The notes under the pieces are model-generated. The model saw only the letters and a program-made list of their open reading frames with translations. It was not told the DNA's origin and did not search any database. DNA of 5,627 bases from Oligoflexia bacterium (GTDB lineage Bacteria > Bdellovibrionota > UBA1018), in assembly GCA_025352185.1 (NCBI GenBank), contig JANXTV010000181.1, positions 1-5,627 on the forward strand, in the 5' to 3' direction. Positions 1 to 5,627 of the stretch are shown here, piece after piece (position 1 is the first letter of the stretch; each line of letters begins with the position of its first letter). The position numbers and the translations under genes were made by a program.

Positions 1-1367
1 CGGTTCTGCGCACGGCCTTCTTTCGTCTTATTCGTGGCGATCGGCTTATTAAAACCGTAGCCCTTCGTTTCCACGTGATCTTCGGTTACGGCATCGACGC
101 TCACCAGGTATTTTGCGATCGCTTTCGCGCGGGACTCGGAAAGCTTTTCGTTACTGGCTTTCGAACCGACCGAGTCCGTGTGGCCTTCGACCATGACCTT
201 TTCGGCGGCCATCGAATCCATCACTTGCTTCACTTTCGCGAGAACCGGGAGGGATTTCGAAGGAAGGTCGGCTTTTCCGGTGGGGAACTCCATACCTTTC
301 AGACGAATGAGGAGCTTATCTCCGTCGCGAAACACTTCGGCTTCGTCGGACGAAAAGGACTCTTGGGCCGTCTTAAACGATTGGTTAAATCGCTGATCCT
401 TCGTCATTTTTTTCGAGAGATTCGCATTTTCGGCGTCGGCAGCTCCGAGGGCGACTTGCTGATCGCGGATTTCGCCCTGGGCCGAGTTCAGCTGCGCCGT
501 CTTTTGATTCTTCTGGTCGCGTTCGCTTTCGGCCTTACCGCGTTCGGCTTCCGCCGTGCGCTGAGTGGCGTCGAGTTGGATAGCTGCCGCTTCGGATGTT
601 CCATTCTTCGTATTTTTCGATAGCTCCGTTACTTTAACGAGGCGTTTTGCATCGGCGCGGAGTTCATCCGAAGCGCGGGTGATTTTTCCCGTATCGTGGC
701 GATCGGTTTCGATGGTTTTTTCCGTCGCTTGGTACTTCGCTTCGGTGGCCGCGAGAGTGTCCTTCGCAAGTTTCGAAGCTTTATTTTTCTTCGCCGCTTC
801 GATCAAGGCCTTACTCTCGTCGAGGTACTGCGCCTTAACGGATGCGAGTTCTACCGCGAGGTATTCCTTCTGGAGTTCACCCTTTTTTTCGACAGAGATA
901 TCAAATTTTCCATCTTCGACATCGGACGTTACTTTCTTTAAATCGTTGTCGGCTTCCTTTAATTTATCTGAACGAAGTCGCGGCGCTTCGGCCGTGATGG
1001 CGTCGGACCGGGCCGAAACGACGGCGGGCATCAGCTCTTCGGATTTCGCGGCCGACGTGGTTGCCATTTCGAGGTGGGTCCGTGCGTATCCGAGATCGTC
1101 CAGGACATCGGCGTTTGATTTTCCCTTCTGACTCGTTTTCTTAGCGTCGGCGAGTTTTTCGCGTGCGGCCGCGAAGTGATTCGGAGAAAGAACGGCGACT
1201 TGGCGACGTTCAGCCGTAGTCATTTCTTCTTCGACGCGCTGGATTTCGTCCGTCGCGTTCGTCGTGGGGGGATAGTCGTATTTTTTAACGGATGATGCGC
1301 ATCCGGCGATAAGGAGTGCCATCGCGGGCAGGGTGACCATAGATCGAGCTAATAAGAGACGTTTCAT
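1..1367 (-). CDS. OmpA-family peptidoglycan-binding lipoprotein with long coiled-coil region (3' end beyond window)
   Basis: The frame is open from the ATG at 1367 to the left edge, giving 455 codons with no stop. Residues 1-23 form a lipoprotein signal (basic MKR start, hydrophobic stretch, lipobox IAGC with the lipidated Cys at 23). The next residue is Ala, not Asp, which by the Lol +2 rule suggests outer-membrane sorting. Residues about 33-335 are rich in Ala, Glu, Lys, Asp and Gln with almost no hydrophobic stretches, and look helical or coiled-coil. The first part (33-130) resembles DUF4398-type regions, which I call only tentatively. Residues about 343-455 are an OmpA C-terminal domain: GHTDSVG at 395-401 and LSESRA at 409-414. 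Asp398 and Arg413 have the 15-residue spacing of the family's diaminopimelate-binding pair. The visible end, GRAQNR, is the usual near-terminal motif, so few residues are missing. A GAGGA Shine-Dalgarno supports this start. The likely role is linking outer membrane to peptidoglycan. It is not OmpA itself, because no beta-barrel is present. Confidence 0.9.
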   Translation of the reverse strand, partial: MKRLLLARSMVTLPAMALLIAGCASSVKKYDYPPTTNATDEIQRVEEEMTTAERRQVAVLSPNHFAAAREKLADAKKTSQKGKSNADVLDDLGYARTHLEMATTSAAKSEELMPAVVSARSDAITAEAPRLRSDKLKEADNDLKKVTSDVEDGKFDISVEKKGELQKEYLAVELASVKAQYLDESKALIEAAKKNKASKLAKDTLAATEAKYQATEKTIETDRHDTGKITRASDELRADAKRLVKVTELSKNTKNGTSEAAAIQLDATQRTAEAERGKAESERDQKNQKTAQLNSAQGEIRDQQVALGAADAENANLSKKMTKDQRFNQSFKTAQESFSSDEAEVFRDGDKLLIRLKGMEFPTGKADLPSKSLPVLAKVKQVMDSMAAEKVMVEGHTDSVGSKASNEKLSESRAKAIAKYLVSVDAVTEDHVETKGYGFNKPIATNKTKEGRAQN

Positions 1368-1372
1368 GATTT

Positions 1373-1377
1373 TCCTC
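1373..1377 (-). promoter_or_regulatory. Shine-Dalgarno of the OmpA-family lipoprotein gene
   Basis: On the minus strand GAGGA lies 5 nt before the ATG at 1367. It fixes that ATG as the start in preference to the in-frame Met codons at residues 10 and 16, which would also shorten or destroy the lipoprotein signal. Confidence 0.75.
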
Positions 1378-1503
1378 GAGTGGAGTGTTTAGGGTTGGGA
1401 ATGAGCGTACCTAATACCATCCACTTTCCAGGCCAGTTCTTGGTCGGGCAGAATGCTACAGTCCGAGCGCATCCCACGCGTCCTGCGGGGACCACTCCGC
1501 TCT

Positions 1504-1537
1504 AAAACGCGATGTGACGATGCGACTGGGGCGTTTT
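1504..1537 (-). terminator. Weak inverted repeat, possible terminator after the ctaB-deacetylase gene
   Basis: AAAACGC (1504-1510) pairs with GCGTTTT (1531-1537), giving a 7-bp stem around a 20-nt loop. It begins 4 nt after the stop codon of the fusion gene on the minus strand. The downstream arm ends in TTTT, as an intrinsic terminator would, but the stem is short, the loop large and the GC part only three pairs. The surrounding 1368-1541 gap (174 bp) holds no other convincing element. No clear sigma70 promoter for the lipoprotein gene could be picked out, so read-through from the fusion gene remains possible. Confidence 0.25.
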
Positions 1538-1541
1538 ACCG

Positions 1542-3356
1542 CTACCGATCTGATTTCAGGCGGCAGGTCTTCCCCGCAAAGCTGTATTCTTTAATGGAAT
1601 TCAGCGGCACGATTTCGACGCCGGCGCGGTCGAGTTTCTCCAGGAGTCCGGCTACCGAGTCTACGGATTTTGCGTGGGAGTCGTGAATAAGGATGACGCC
1701 GCCACGGGGCGCCTTTTTTGGGTCGATGTGGAAAGCGTGTTTCACGAACTTCCCAGTCGAAAGTTTTACGTGCTCGTACGCCGTGCCGCCCACAATCTGG
1801 GAAACGACTCCATCTGCGATATTCGTCGGAGTCATATCCGGTACCCAGTCCTCGGAGTCGACGTTCCAGAAGACGAAGTTAATGCAATTCTCCCCGTACT
1901 TTTCGTAGGAGAGTTCCCGCATCGCATTCAGGTGGTGGTAGCCTTTCGACTTACCGTAGGCTCCGTAGGGAAACCGAAAATAAACTTCTTTTTGCACGAT
2001 TCCCTCACGCGCCATGAGTGGAAAGAGTTCCGTAAGGGGTTTCCAAAGCGTTTGTTTGAACGCCTCGAGCCCCATCGTATTCGCGTCCTGGTGATGCATG
2101 CTGTGCACGGCGACCAAGTGGCCTTCGCGTAGGACCCGGCGGACGATTCCCTCGGTCGTCCCATCGATGCGATCTCCGAGCATGAAGAACGTCGCCTTCA
2201 CCCCGTATTTCCGGAGGATATCCAGGAGACGCGGAGTCTCCGTCGCGGAAGGGCCGTCATCGAAGGTGAGCGCGACTTTCATCTTTCCGTGGATCGATTT
2301 TGCGCCGTATTTCGAAAATCCACGATCTGCGGCGGAGTAGGTGCGTTCTTCCGGAAATTCGAAAGTGCGTTCGACTCCCGGGACGACCCCGAGGGCAAGG
2401 CTCACGCTGTCGTCCGCCTTCACGTGCCGGATGAGGTAGACCGACCAGAGGTCCACGACGATCGCGCCGATAAATCCGATCAGCGAAAAATTTACCCAGA
2501 GAAAAAATCGTAACCAGAACTTACTTTCGGGATTTGCGATTTTTTCGCCGGCGCCTGCGTAGGCGCGGAGTTCATAGAGGAGCTTCGCGCAGAGAGCGAT
2601 CGTTACAAAAAGATAAATGGATCCCACGCGGAAAAAGAGCGGAGCCCCGAGCGCGAGCGCGCAGTACGCGAGACACCAGATGACGATTGCTTGGGTGGTC
2701 AGGTGTTGGCCGCGCGCGACCGGTAGGGTAGGGACTCCGCCTTTCGCGTAGTCGTCCGAAAAGCGAAGGGCGAGCACCCAGAAGTGCGGCATTTGCCAAA
2801 AGAAGAGGAGGAAAAAAAGGTAGATCCCGCCTGGGGCCAGAACTTCTCCGCTCGCGGAAACAAATCCCATCAGTATGGGAAGCGCGCCCGGGATCGCACC
2901 GGGTACGGCAGCGAACGGCATCGTGCGTTTCCACCAGAGCGTATAAAGAATGTTGTAAGAGAAGACCGCCGTCGCTCCGAGCACGACGAGTTTCCAAGAA
3001 AGTAACGAGAGGATGAAGAGTCCGACGATGATCATCCCAAAAGAAAAGACGAGCGTATGGAGTTCTGAAATGCGTCCGGAGGGGAGCGGGCGCTTCGCCG
3101 TGCGCGGCATCTGGGCGTCCATCTCGCGGTCTTGCCAGTGATTCAGAGCGCTCGAGCCCGATGCCACGCCGAGGACGCCGATGAGGGTGAGTGCTAATCG
3201 AATCCAGTCGAGCGGAGTTTCGAACGAGTGGCCGGCGAGGTAACCGCCGAGGACGCTGATGAGGACGAGCGCGACGATTCCCGATTTCGAGAGCTCTCGG
3301 TAAACTCCAAAGTTTATGAACTTAGTGCGTTCGAGCCGGGAAATATCGGTATTCAT
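1542..3356 (-). CDS. ctaB: Heme O synthase (protoheme IX farnesyltransferase) fused to a NodB-type polysaccharide deacetylase
   Basis: This is one 604-residue reading frame with two complete enzymes. Residues about 15-310 are a UbiA-superfamily heme O synthase, normally about 280-310 residues on its own, which farnesylates heme b at the inner membrane. The first Asp-rich motif is Asn72, Asp76, Asp80 followed by RTAKRP (85-90); the second is DDY at 201-203 followed by GGVPTLPV. About nine hydrophobic segments are visible (near 24-42, 50-70, 101-118, 122-140, 147-167, 176-195, 223-241, 244-263, 284-308). A polar linker (311-355) leads to the deacetylase (358-595). Its motifs are TFDDGP (364-369, Asp366/Asp367), HSxxH (His418, His422), RFPYG (461-465), DSEDW (500-504) and LIHD (556-559, His558), so the metal-binding and catalytic set is complete. 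Its substrate is unknown; peptidoglycan is an inference from the predicted periplasmic location. The ATG at 3356 lacks a clear Shine-Dalgarno, but an in-frame TGA at 3392-3390 leaves no earlier ATG, GTG or TTG. The gene is divergent from the oxidase operon. Confidence 0.92.
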   Translation of the reverse strand: MNTDISRLERTKFINFGVYRELSKSGIVALVLISVLGGYLAGHSFETPLDWIRLALTLIGVLGVASGSSALNHWQDREMDAQMPRTAKRPLPSGRISELHTLVFSFGMIIVGLFILSLLSWKLVVLGATAVFSYNILYTLWWKRTMPFAAVPGAIPGALPILMGFVSASGEVLAPGGIYLFFLLFFWQMPHFWVLALRFSDDYAKGGVPTLPVARGQHLTTQAIVIWCLAYCALALGAPLFFRVGSIYLFVTIALCAKLLYELRAYAGAGEKIANPESKFWLRFFLWVNFSLIGFIGAIVVDLWSVYLIRHVKADDSVSLALGVVPGVERTFEFPEERTYSAADRGFSKYGAKSIHGKMKVALTFDDGPSATETPRLLDILRKYGVKATFFMLGDRIDGTTEGIVRRVLREGHLVAVHSMHHQDANTMGLEAFKQTLWKPLTELFPLMAREGIVQKEVYFRFPYGAYGKSKGYHHLNAMRELSYEKYGENCINFVFWNVDSEDWVPDMTPTNIADGVVSQIVGGTAYEHVKLSTGKFVKHAFHIDPKKAPRGGVILIHDSHAKSVDSVAGLLEKLDRAGVEIVPLNSIKEYSFAGKTCRLKSDR

Positions 3357-3473
3357 CAGTCTACGGCGTACCTCACTTTTCCCGAAGAATCACCTGAAGT
3401 TCATCTGCATTTACGGTGGTAAGCCGGCTCCGGGTGTGCGAAAAATAAAGATGATCGTTCCGGAGGATCCCGC
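3357..3473. promoter_or_regulatory. Divergent intergenic region between ctaB-deacetylase and sco1-coxBA
   Basis: These 117 bp separate two divergent starts, so promoters for both the heme O synthase fusion and the oxidase operon should lie here or overlap the 5' ends of the genes. I could not find a well-spaced sigma70 -35/-10 pair in either direction. The most A/T-rich stretch is 3441-3452 (AAAAATAAAGAT), just upstream of the sco1 Shine-Dalgarno. An 8-bp palindrome AGCCGGCT sits at 3422-3429, short enough to be chance. The assignment rests on gene arrangement, not on recognised sites. Confidence 0.45.
3462..3466 (+). promoter_or_regulatory. Strong Shine-Dalgarno that fixes the GTG start of sco1
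   Basis: GGAGG lies 7 nt before the GTG at 3474. This near-ideal site identifies the GTG as the true start. The nearby ATG at 3451 is upstream of the site and in a different frame. Confidence 0.85.
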
Positions 3474-4328
3474 GTGAATTTTAAGCTTCGAATCGCCCTA
3501 ATTTTTACCAGCCTGTCTCTACTCGGGAGCGGACCGGCCGCGGCCGAAGACGGTTCTCAGCTGTCCGTAAAAGGGGCGGCTCTACAACGGATGGCGGAAA
3601 AGGGCCCGGATCTTACCGGTGTGGGCATTACGGAGAAACTGGGAGAGTCCGTCGATCTGAATCTGACGTTCACGAATGAGGTCGGGAAAGTCGTGCGCCT
3701 CGGAGATTTTTTCAGCGCAAAGAAACCGGTCATCATCAGCCTCGCGTATTACGAATGTCCAATGCTCTGCGGCGTAGTCTTGAATGCGCTCGTCGATAGC
3801 CTGAAGGAACTCCAGTGGAGCCCGGGAAAAGAATTCACCCTAGTGAACCTCAGCTTTAATCCGAAGGAAAAGTTTGAACTCGCGGCCGCGAAGAAAAAGA
3901 ACCTCATCGAAGCGCTCGGAAAGCCCGAAGCTGCTGCGGGGTGGCATTTCTTAACGGGCGAGGAAAGCCAGATTAAATCGCTCGCAAGCCAGTTAGGATT
4001 CGGATACCGTTGGGACGAAAACGAAAAGCAATATGCGCATGGCGCGGGCATCTTCGTACTGACCCCAGAAGGTAAACTCTCGCGAGTTCTTTATGGAATT
4101 CAGTACAAGCCGACCGACTTGCGTCTGTCGCTCCTCGAAGCGTCGAATGGAAAAGTTGGAACGATTGTCGATCGACTCATTCTTTTCTGTTTTAGCTACA
4201 ACACGAAAATGCGGACCTATTCGGTCGCGATGTATCGGGTTGTTCAAGTCGGGTTTGTCGTTACGGTTTTGATGTTGGGTGCGTTCATCGCGTTCTCACG
4301 AATGCGAGAGATCCGCGGCAGTTCTTAA
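3474..4328 (+). CDS. sco1: SCO1/SenC family copper chaperone for cytochrome oxidase assembly
   Basis: This is a 284-residue protein starting at GTG. Sco proteins have a thioredoxin-like fold and help deliver copper to, or reduce, the CuA site of oxidase subunit II. Residues 1-24 look like a Sec signal with cleavage after PAAA. The Sco domain spans about 50-220. It contains the CxxxC copper motif (Cys95, Cys99, in ECPMLC) and the distal His189 (in YAHGAG), so all three copper ligands are present. A C-terminal hydrophobic segment at about 257-275 should anchor the mature protein in the inner membrane. This tail, with the preceding LILFCFSYN stretch (Cys239), matches the longer Sco form I associate with deltaproteobacterial oxidase operons. 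Asn129, in LSFNPKE, sits where family members usually have Asp. The gene is first in the operon; coxB starts 16 nt after its stop, which fits a role in loading CoxB. Confidence 0.93.
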   Translation: MNFKLRIALIFTSLSLLGSGPAAAEDGSQLSVKGAALQRMAEKGPDLTGVGITEKLGESVDLNLTFTNEVGKVVRLGDFFSAKKPVIISLAYYECPMLCGVVLNALVDSLKELQWSPGKEFTLVNLSFNPKEKFELAAAKKKNLIEALGKPEAAAGWHFLTGEESQIKSLASQLGFGYRWDENEKQYAHGAGIFVLTPEGKLSRVLYGIQYKPTDLRLSLLEASNGKVGTIVDRLILFCFSYNTKMRTYSVAMYRVVQVGFVVTVLMLGAFIAFSRMREIRGSS

Positions 4329-4331
4329 AAC

Positions 4332-4335
4332 GGAG
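4332..4335 (+). promoter_or_regulatory. Shine-Dalgarno that selects the ATG at 4345 for coxB
   Basis: GGAG lies 9 nt before the ATG at 4345, between the sco1 stop and coxB. It favours this ATG over an in-frame ATG at 4279 that would overlap sco1 by 50 nt and add 22 polar residues with no counterpart in CoxB proteins. Confidence 0.65.
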
Positions 4336-4344
4336 TGGTCGGGA

Positions 4345-5361
4345 ATGTTGAATAAAGTTTATACCCAAGGATTAGGTCTCCCCCTGCAAGGCTCAGATGT
4401 AGCCGTCGCATGGGATAGTCTCTACTGGTTCTTGCTCTGGTTGAGCGTCTTCTTTTTTATCCTCGTCGTAGGGGGAATGATTTATTTTGCGGTGATTTAC
4501 CGGGAAAAGCCGGGCCGGAAAACGAAGTATATCGTCGACGACCATATCCTCGAGGCGACTTGGACCATTATTCCGACCATCCTCCTTCTCGTGATTTTCG
4601 CGTGGGGATGGGGCGTTTATAAGAAAATGATTTCTGCGCCAGCCGATTCCATGGAAGTGCGCGTGATCGGTAAGCAGTGGCTCTGGAACTTCCAGTACGA
4701 AGACGGTCGTCTCGAGACGGGTAAACTCGTCGTGCCTCTGAATAAACCGATAAAACTCATCATGAGTTCGGAAGACGTCCTCCACAGCTTTTTCATTCCG
4801 AACTTCCGCGTGAAACAAGACGTGGTTCCCGGAATGTATTCCTCCGTCTGGTTTCAGGCGAAGGTCCCGGGCGAACACCAAGTGTTCTGCACTGAATACT
4901 GCGGAACTTCCCACTCGGGCATGCTCGCGAAGATCGAAGTGCTCGAGCCCGCTCAGTACGAGCTTTGGAAGAATAATAAGCCGTACGAACTGTCGGGTGT
5001 GAAGATTAAGTCGACGGAAATCATCGCGGCAATGCAGTCGAGTGCAAAACTGGCGAACGCAAACGTTCCGCTGCCGGAGCAGGGTCGGAAACTCGTCGAA
5101 GCAAAAGGCTGCTTAGCTTGCCACGCCCTGGATGGATCGAAAAAAATCGGCCCGAGTTATAAGGGTATTTTCGGCCACGAAGTGGAGCTTGCCGACGGTT
5201 CTAAAGTGATGGTGGACGAAAACTACATTCGCGAATCGATCGAGAAGCCCCAGGCGAAAGTCGTTAAAGGATTTAATCCCGTCATGCCTCCGTACACGAA
5301 GGACATGATCGGTGAGTCGGAACTGAATGCAATCGTAGCCTACATTAAGAGCTTGAATTAG
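4345..5361 (+). CDS. coxB: Cytochrome c oxidase subunit II with fused cytochrome c domain (caa3 type)
   Basis: The protein is 338 residues from the ATG at 4345. Subunit II takes electrons from cytochrome c and passes them through the binuclear CuA centre to subunit I. Two transmembrane helices (about 29-52 and 73-95) precede a periplasmic cupredoxin domain. The electron-entry aromatic motif includes Trp112 and Trp114. The CuA ligands are all present: His147, Cys182, Glu184, Cys186, His190 and Met193. A cytochrome c domain follows (about 245-338). Its heme-binding motif is CLACH (Cys256, Cys259, His260), and the likely axial methionine is Met314 in NPVMPP. This C-terminal heme domain is the hallmark of caa3 oxidases, in which subunit II carries its own cytochrome c. 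No cleavable signal peptide is evident. The gene lies between sco1 and coxA, with 7 nt between its stop and the coxA start, so it is almost certainly co-transcribed and perhaps translationally coupled. Confidence 0.97.
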   Translation: MLNKVYTQGLGLPLQGSDVAVAWDSLYWFLLWLSVFFFILVVGGMIYFAVIYREKPGRKTKYIVDDHILEATWTIIPTILLLVIFAWGWGVYKKMISAPADSMEVRVIGKQWLWNFQYEDGRLETGKLVVPLNKPIKLIMSSEDVLHSFFIPNFRVKQDVVPGMYSSVWFQAKVPGEHQVFCTEYCGTSHSGMLAKIEVLEPAQYELWKNNKPYELSGVKIKSTEIIAAMQSSAKLANANVPLPEQGRKLVEAKGCLACHALDGSKKIGPSYKGIFGHEVELADGSKVMVDENYIRESIEKPQAKVVKGFNPVMPPYTKDMIGESELNAIVAYIKSLN

Positions 5362-5365
5362 AGGA
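5361..5365 (+). promoter_or_regulatory. Shine-Dalgarno of coxA overlapping the coxB stop codon
   Basis: GAGGA begins on the last base of the coxB TAG and ends 3 nt before the coxA ATG. The spacer is shorter than usual, and the overlap with the stop codon suggests that ribosomes ending coxB help start coxA. Confidence 0.6.
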
Positions 5366-5368
5366 ATT

Positions 5369-5627
5369 ATGGCACACGCAGAAACTGCCCACGGCGATAA
5401 CTACTTAAATCATAGTAAGGGACTCATGTCCTGGCTCACGACGCTCGACCATAAGCGGATCGGGCTCATGTACCTCGGAACGGTCCTTACGTTCTTCTTA
5501 ATCGGTGGAGTTTTCGCCCTGATCATGCGGTTAAATCTCATGAGCTACGGCCATCCGGTCGTGGACGCCCCGACGTATAATAAGCTGATGACTTATCACG
5601 GTGCGATCATGGTGTTCCTCGTGATTA
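5369..5627 (+). CDS. coxA: Cytochrome c oxidase subunit I, N-terminal part (continues beyond window)
   Basis: 86 codons are visible before the right edge. Subunit I is the heme-copper catalytic subunit that reduces oxygen to water and pumps protons, with a low-spin heme a and a heme a3-CuB centre. The visible part has the family's typical start: a short polar N-terminus, WLTTLDHKRIG (22-32), and a first transmembrane helix at about 33-53. It then enters the second helix with MTYHGAIMVF (74-83). His77 in that motif corresponds to one of the two axial ligands of the low-spin heme. The remaining ligands, including the CuB histidines and the proton channels, lie outside the window, so heme type and proton-pumping class cannot be judged here. 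It follows coxB by 7 nt in the same operon. Confidence 0.95.
   Translation, partial: MAHAETAHGDNYLNHSKGLMSWLTTLDHKRIGLMYLGTVLTFFLIGGVFALIMRLNLMSYGHPVVDAPTYNKLMTYHGAIMVFLVI

Noticed and set aside
75..1131. Long plus-strand open frames (75-623, 565-1131, 696-941) opposite the lipoprotein gene
   Set aside because: They give Phe/Arg/Ser-rich products with no domain, and are what the antisense of Glu/Lys/Ala-rich codons produces. The minus strand holds a complete lipoprotein signal and OmpA domain.
1..1367. Frequent TTCG/CGAA tetramers in the lipoprotein gene as an uptake or restriction-related signal
   Set aside because: They follow from the gene's codon choice (Ser TCG and Ala GCG next to Glu, Lys and Ser codons); no fixed longer word or spacing is visible.
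2280..2282. Separate deacetylase gene starting at the internal ATG (Met359)
   Set aside because: It would begin 5 residues before the catalytic TFDDGP with no signal peptide. The only purine-rich stretch upstream (GGAAAG) abuts the ATG. Translation as part of the fusion is the simpler reading.
1674..3005. Open frames on either strand inside the ctaB-deacetylase gene (for example 1674-2132 plus, 2572-2997 minus)
   Set aside because: They lie wholly within a gene with all its motifs intact, have no recognisable domains and no convincing ribosome binding sites. They are shadows of the real frame.
3422..3429. Palindrome AGCCGGCT in the divergent intergenic region as an operator
   Set aside because: Eight bases with no repeat elsewhere in the region is within chance expectation, and no matching regulator is in the window.
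4279..4344. Earlier in-frame start for coxB at 4279
   Set aside because: It would overlap the end of sco1 by 50 nt and add a 22-residue polar tail unlike CoxB proteins. The ATG at 4345 has a GGAG 9 nt upstream and lies just after the sco1 stop.

Overview
The window looks like chromosomal DNA from an aerobic Gram-negative bacterium. It encodes an outer-membrane-type OmpA lipoprotein, heme O synthase, a Sco copper chaperone and a caa3-type cytochrome c oxidase. The Sco and CoxB protein styles resemble those of deltaproteobacterial or Bdellovibrionota-like lineages. That placement is inferred from remembered family features and is tentative.

Layout. Minus strand, 1-1367: a long OmpA-family lipoprotein with a lipobox, a long charged helical region and a C-terminal peptidoglycan-binding domain, cut off by the left edge a few residues before its expected end. 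Positions 1368-1541 are a non-coding gap with one weak inverted repeat. Minus strand, 1542-3356: one uninterrupted 604-codon gene joining a complete heme O synthase (CtaB) to a complete NodB-type polysaccharide deacetylase. Positions 3357-3473 are a 117-bp divergent intergenic region. Plus strand, 3474 to the right edge: a tight sco1-coxB-coxA operon with gaps of 16 and 7 bp. CoxB carries a C-terminal cytochrome c domain, and coxA is cut off after 86 codons.

How the genes fit together. CtaB farnesylates heme b to heme O, the precursor of the heme A needed by CoxA. Sco1 helps build the CuA centre of CoxB. CoxB accepts electrons through its fused cytochrome c and CuA and passes them to CoxA. 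The divergent ctaB gene therefore belongs functionally with the oxidase operon. The outlier is the deacetylase half fused to CtaB: it has all five NodB catalytic motifs and no evident role in respiration. A nine-helix UbiA-type topology would place it in the periplasm, where peptidoglycan is a plausible substrate. This fusion is the most unusual item in the window. The rest is a conventional oxidase locus with an ordinary, if long, OmpA lipoprotein next to it.
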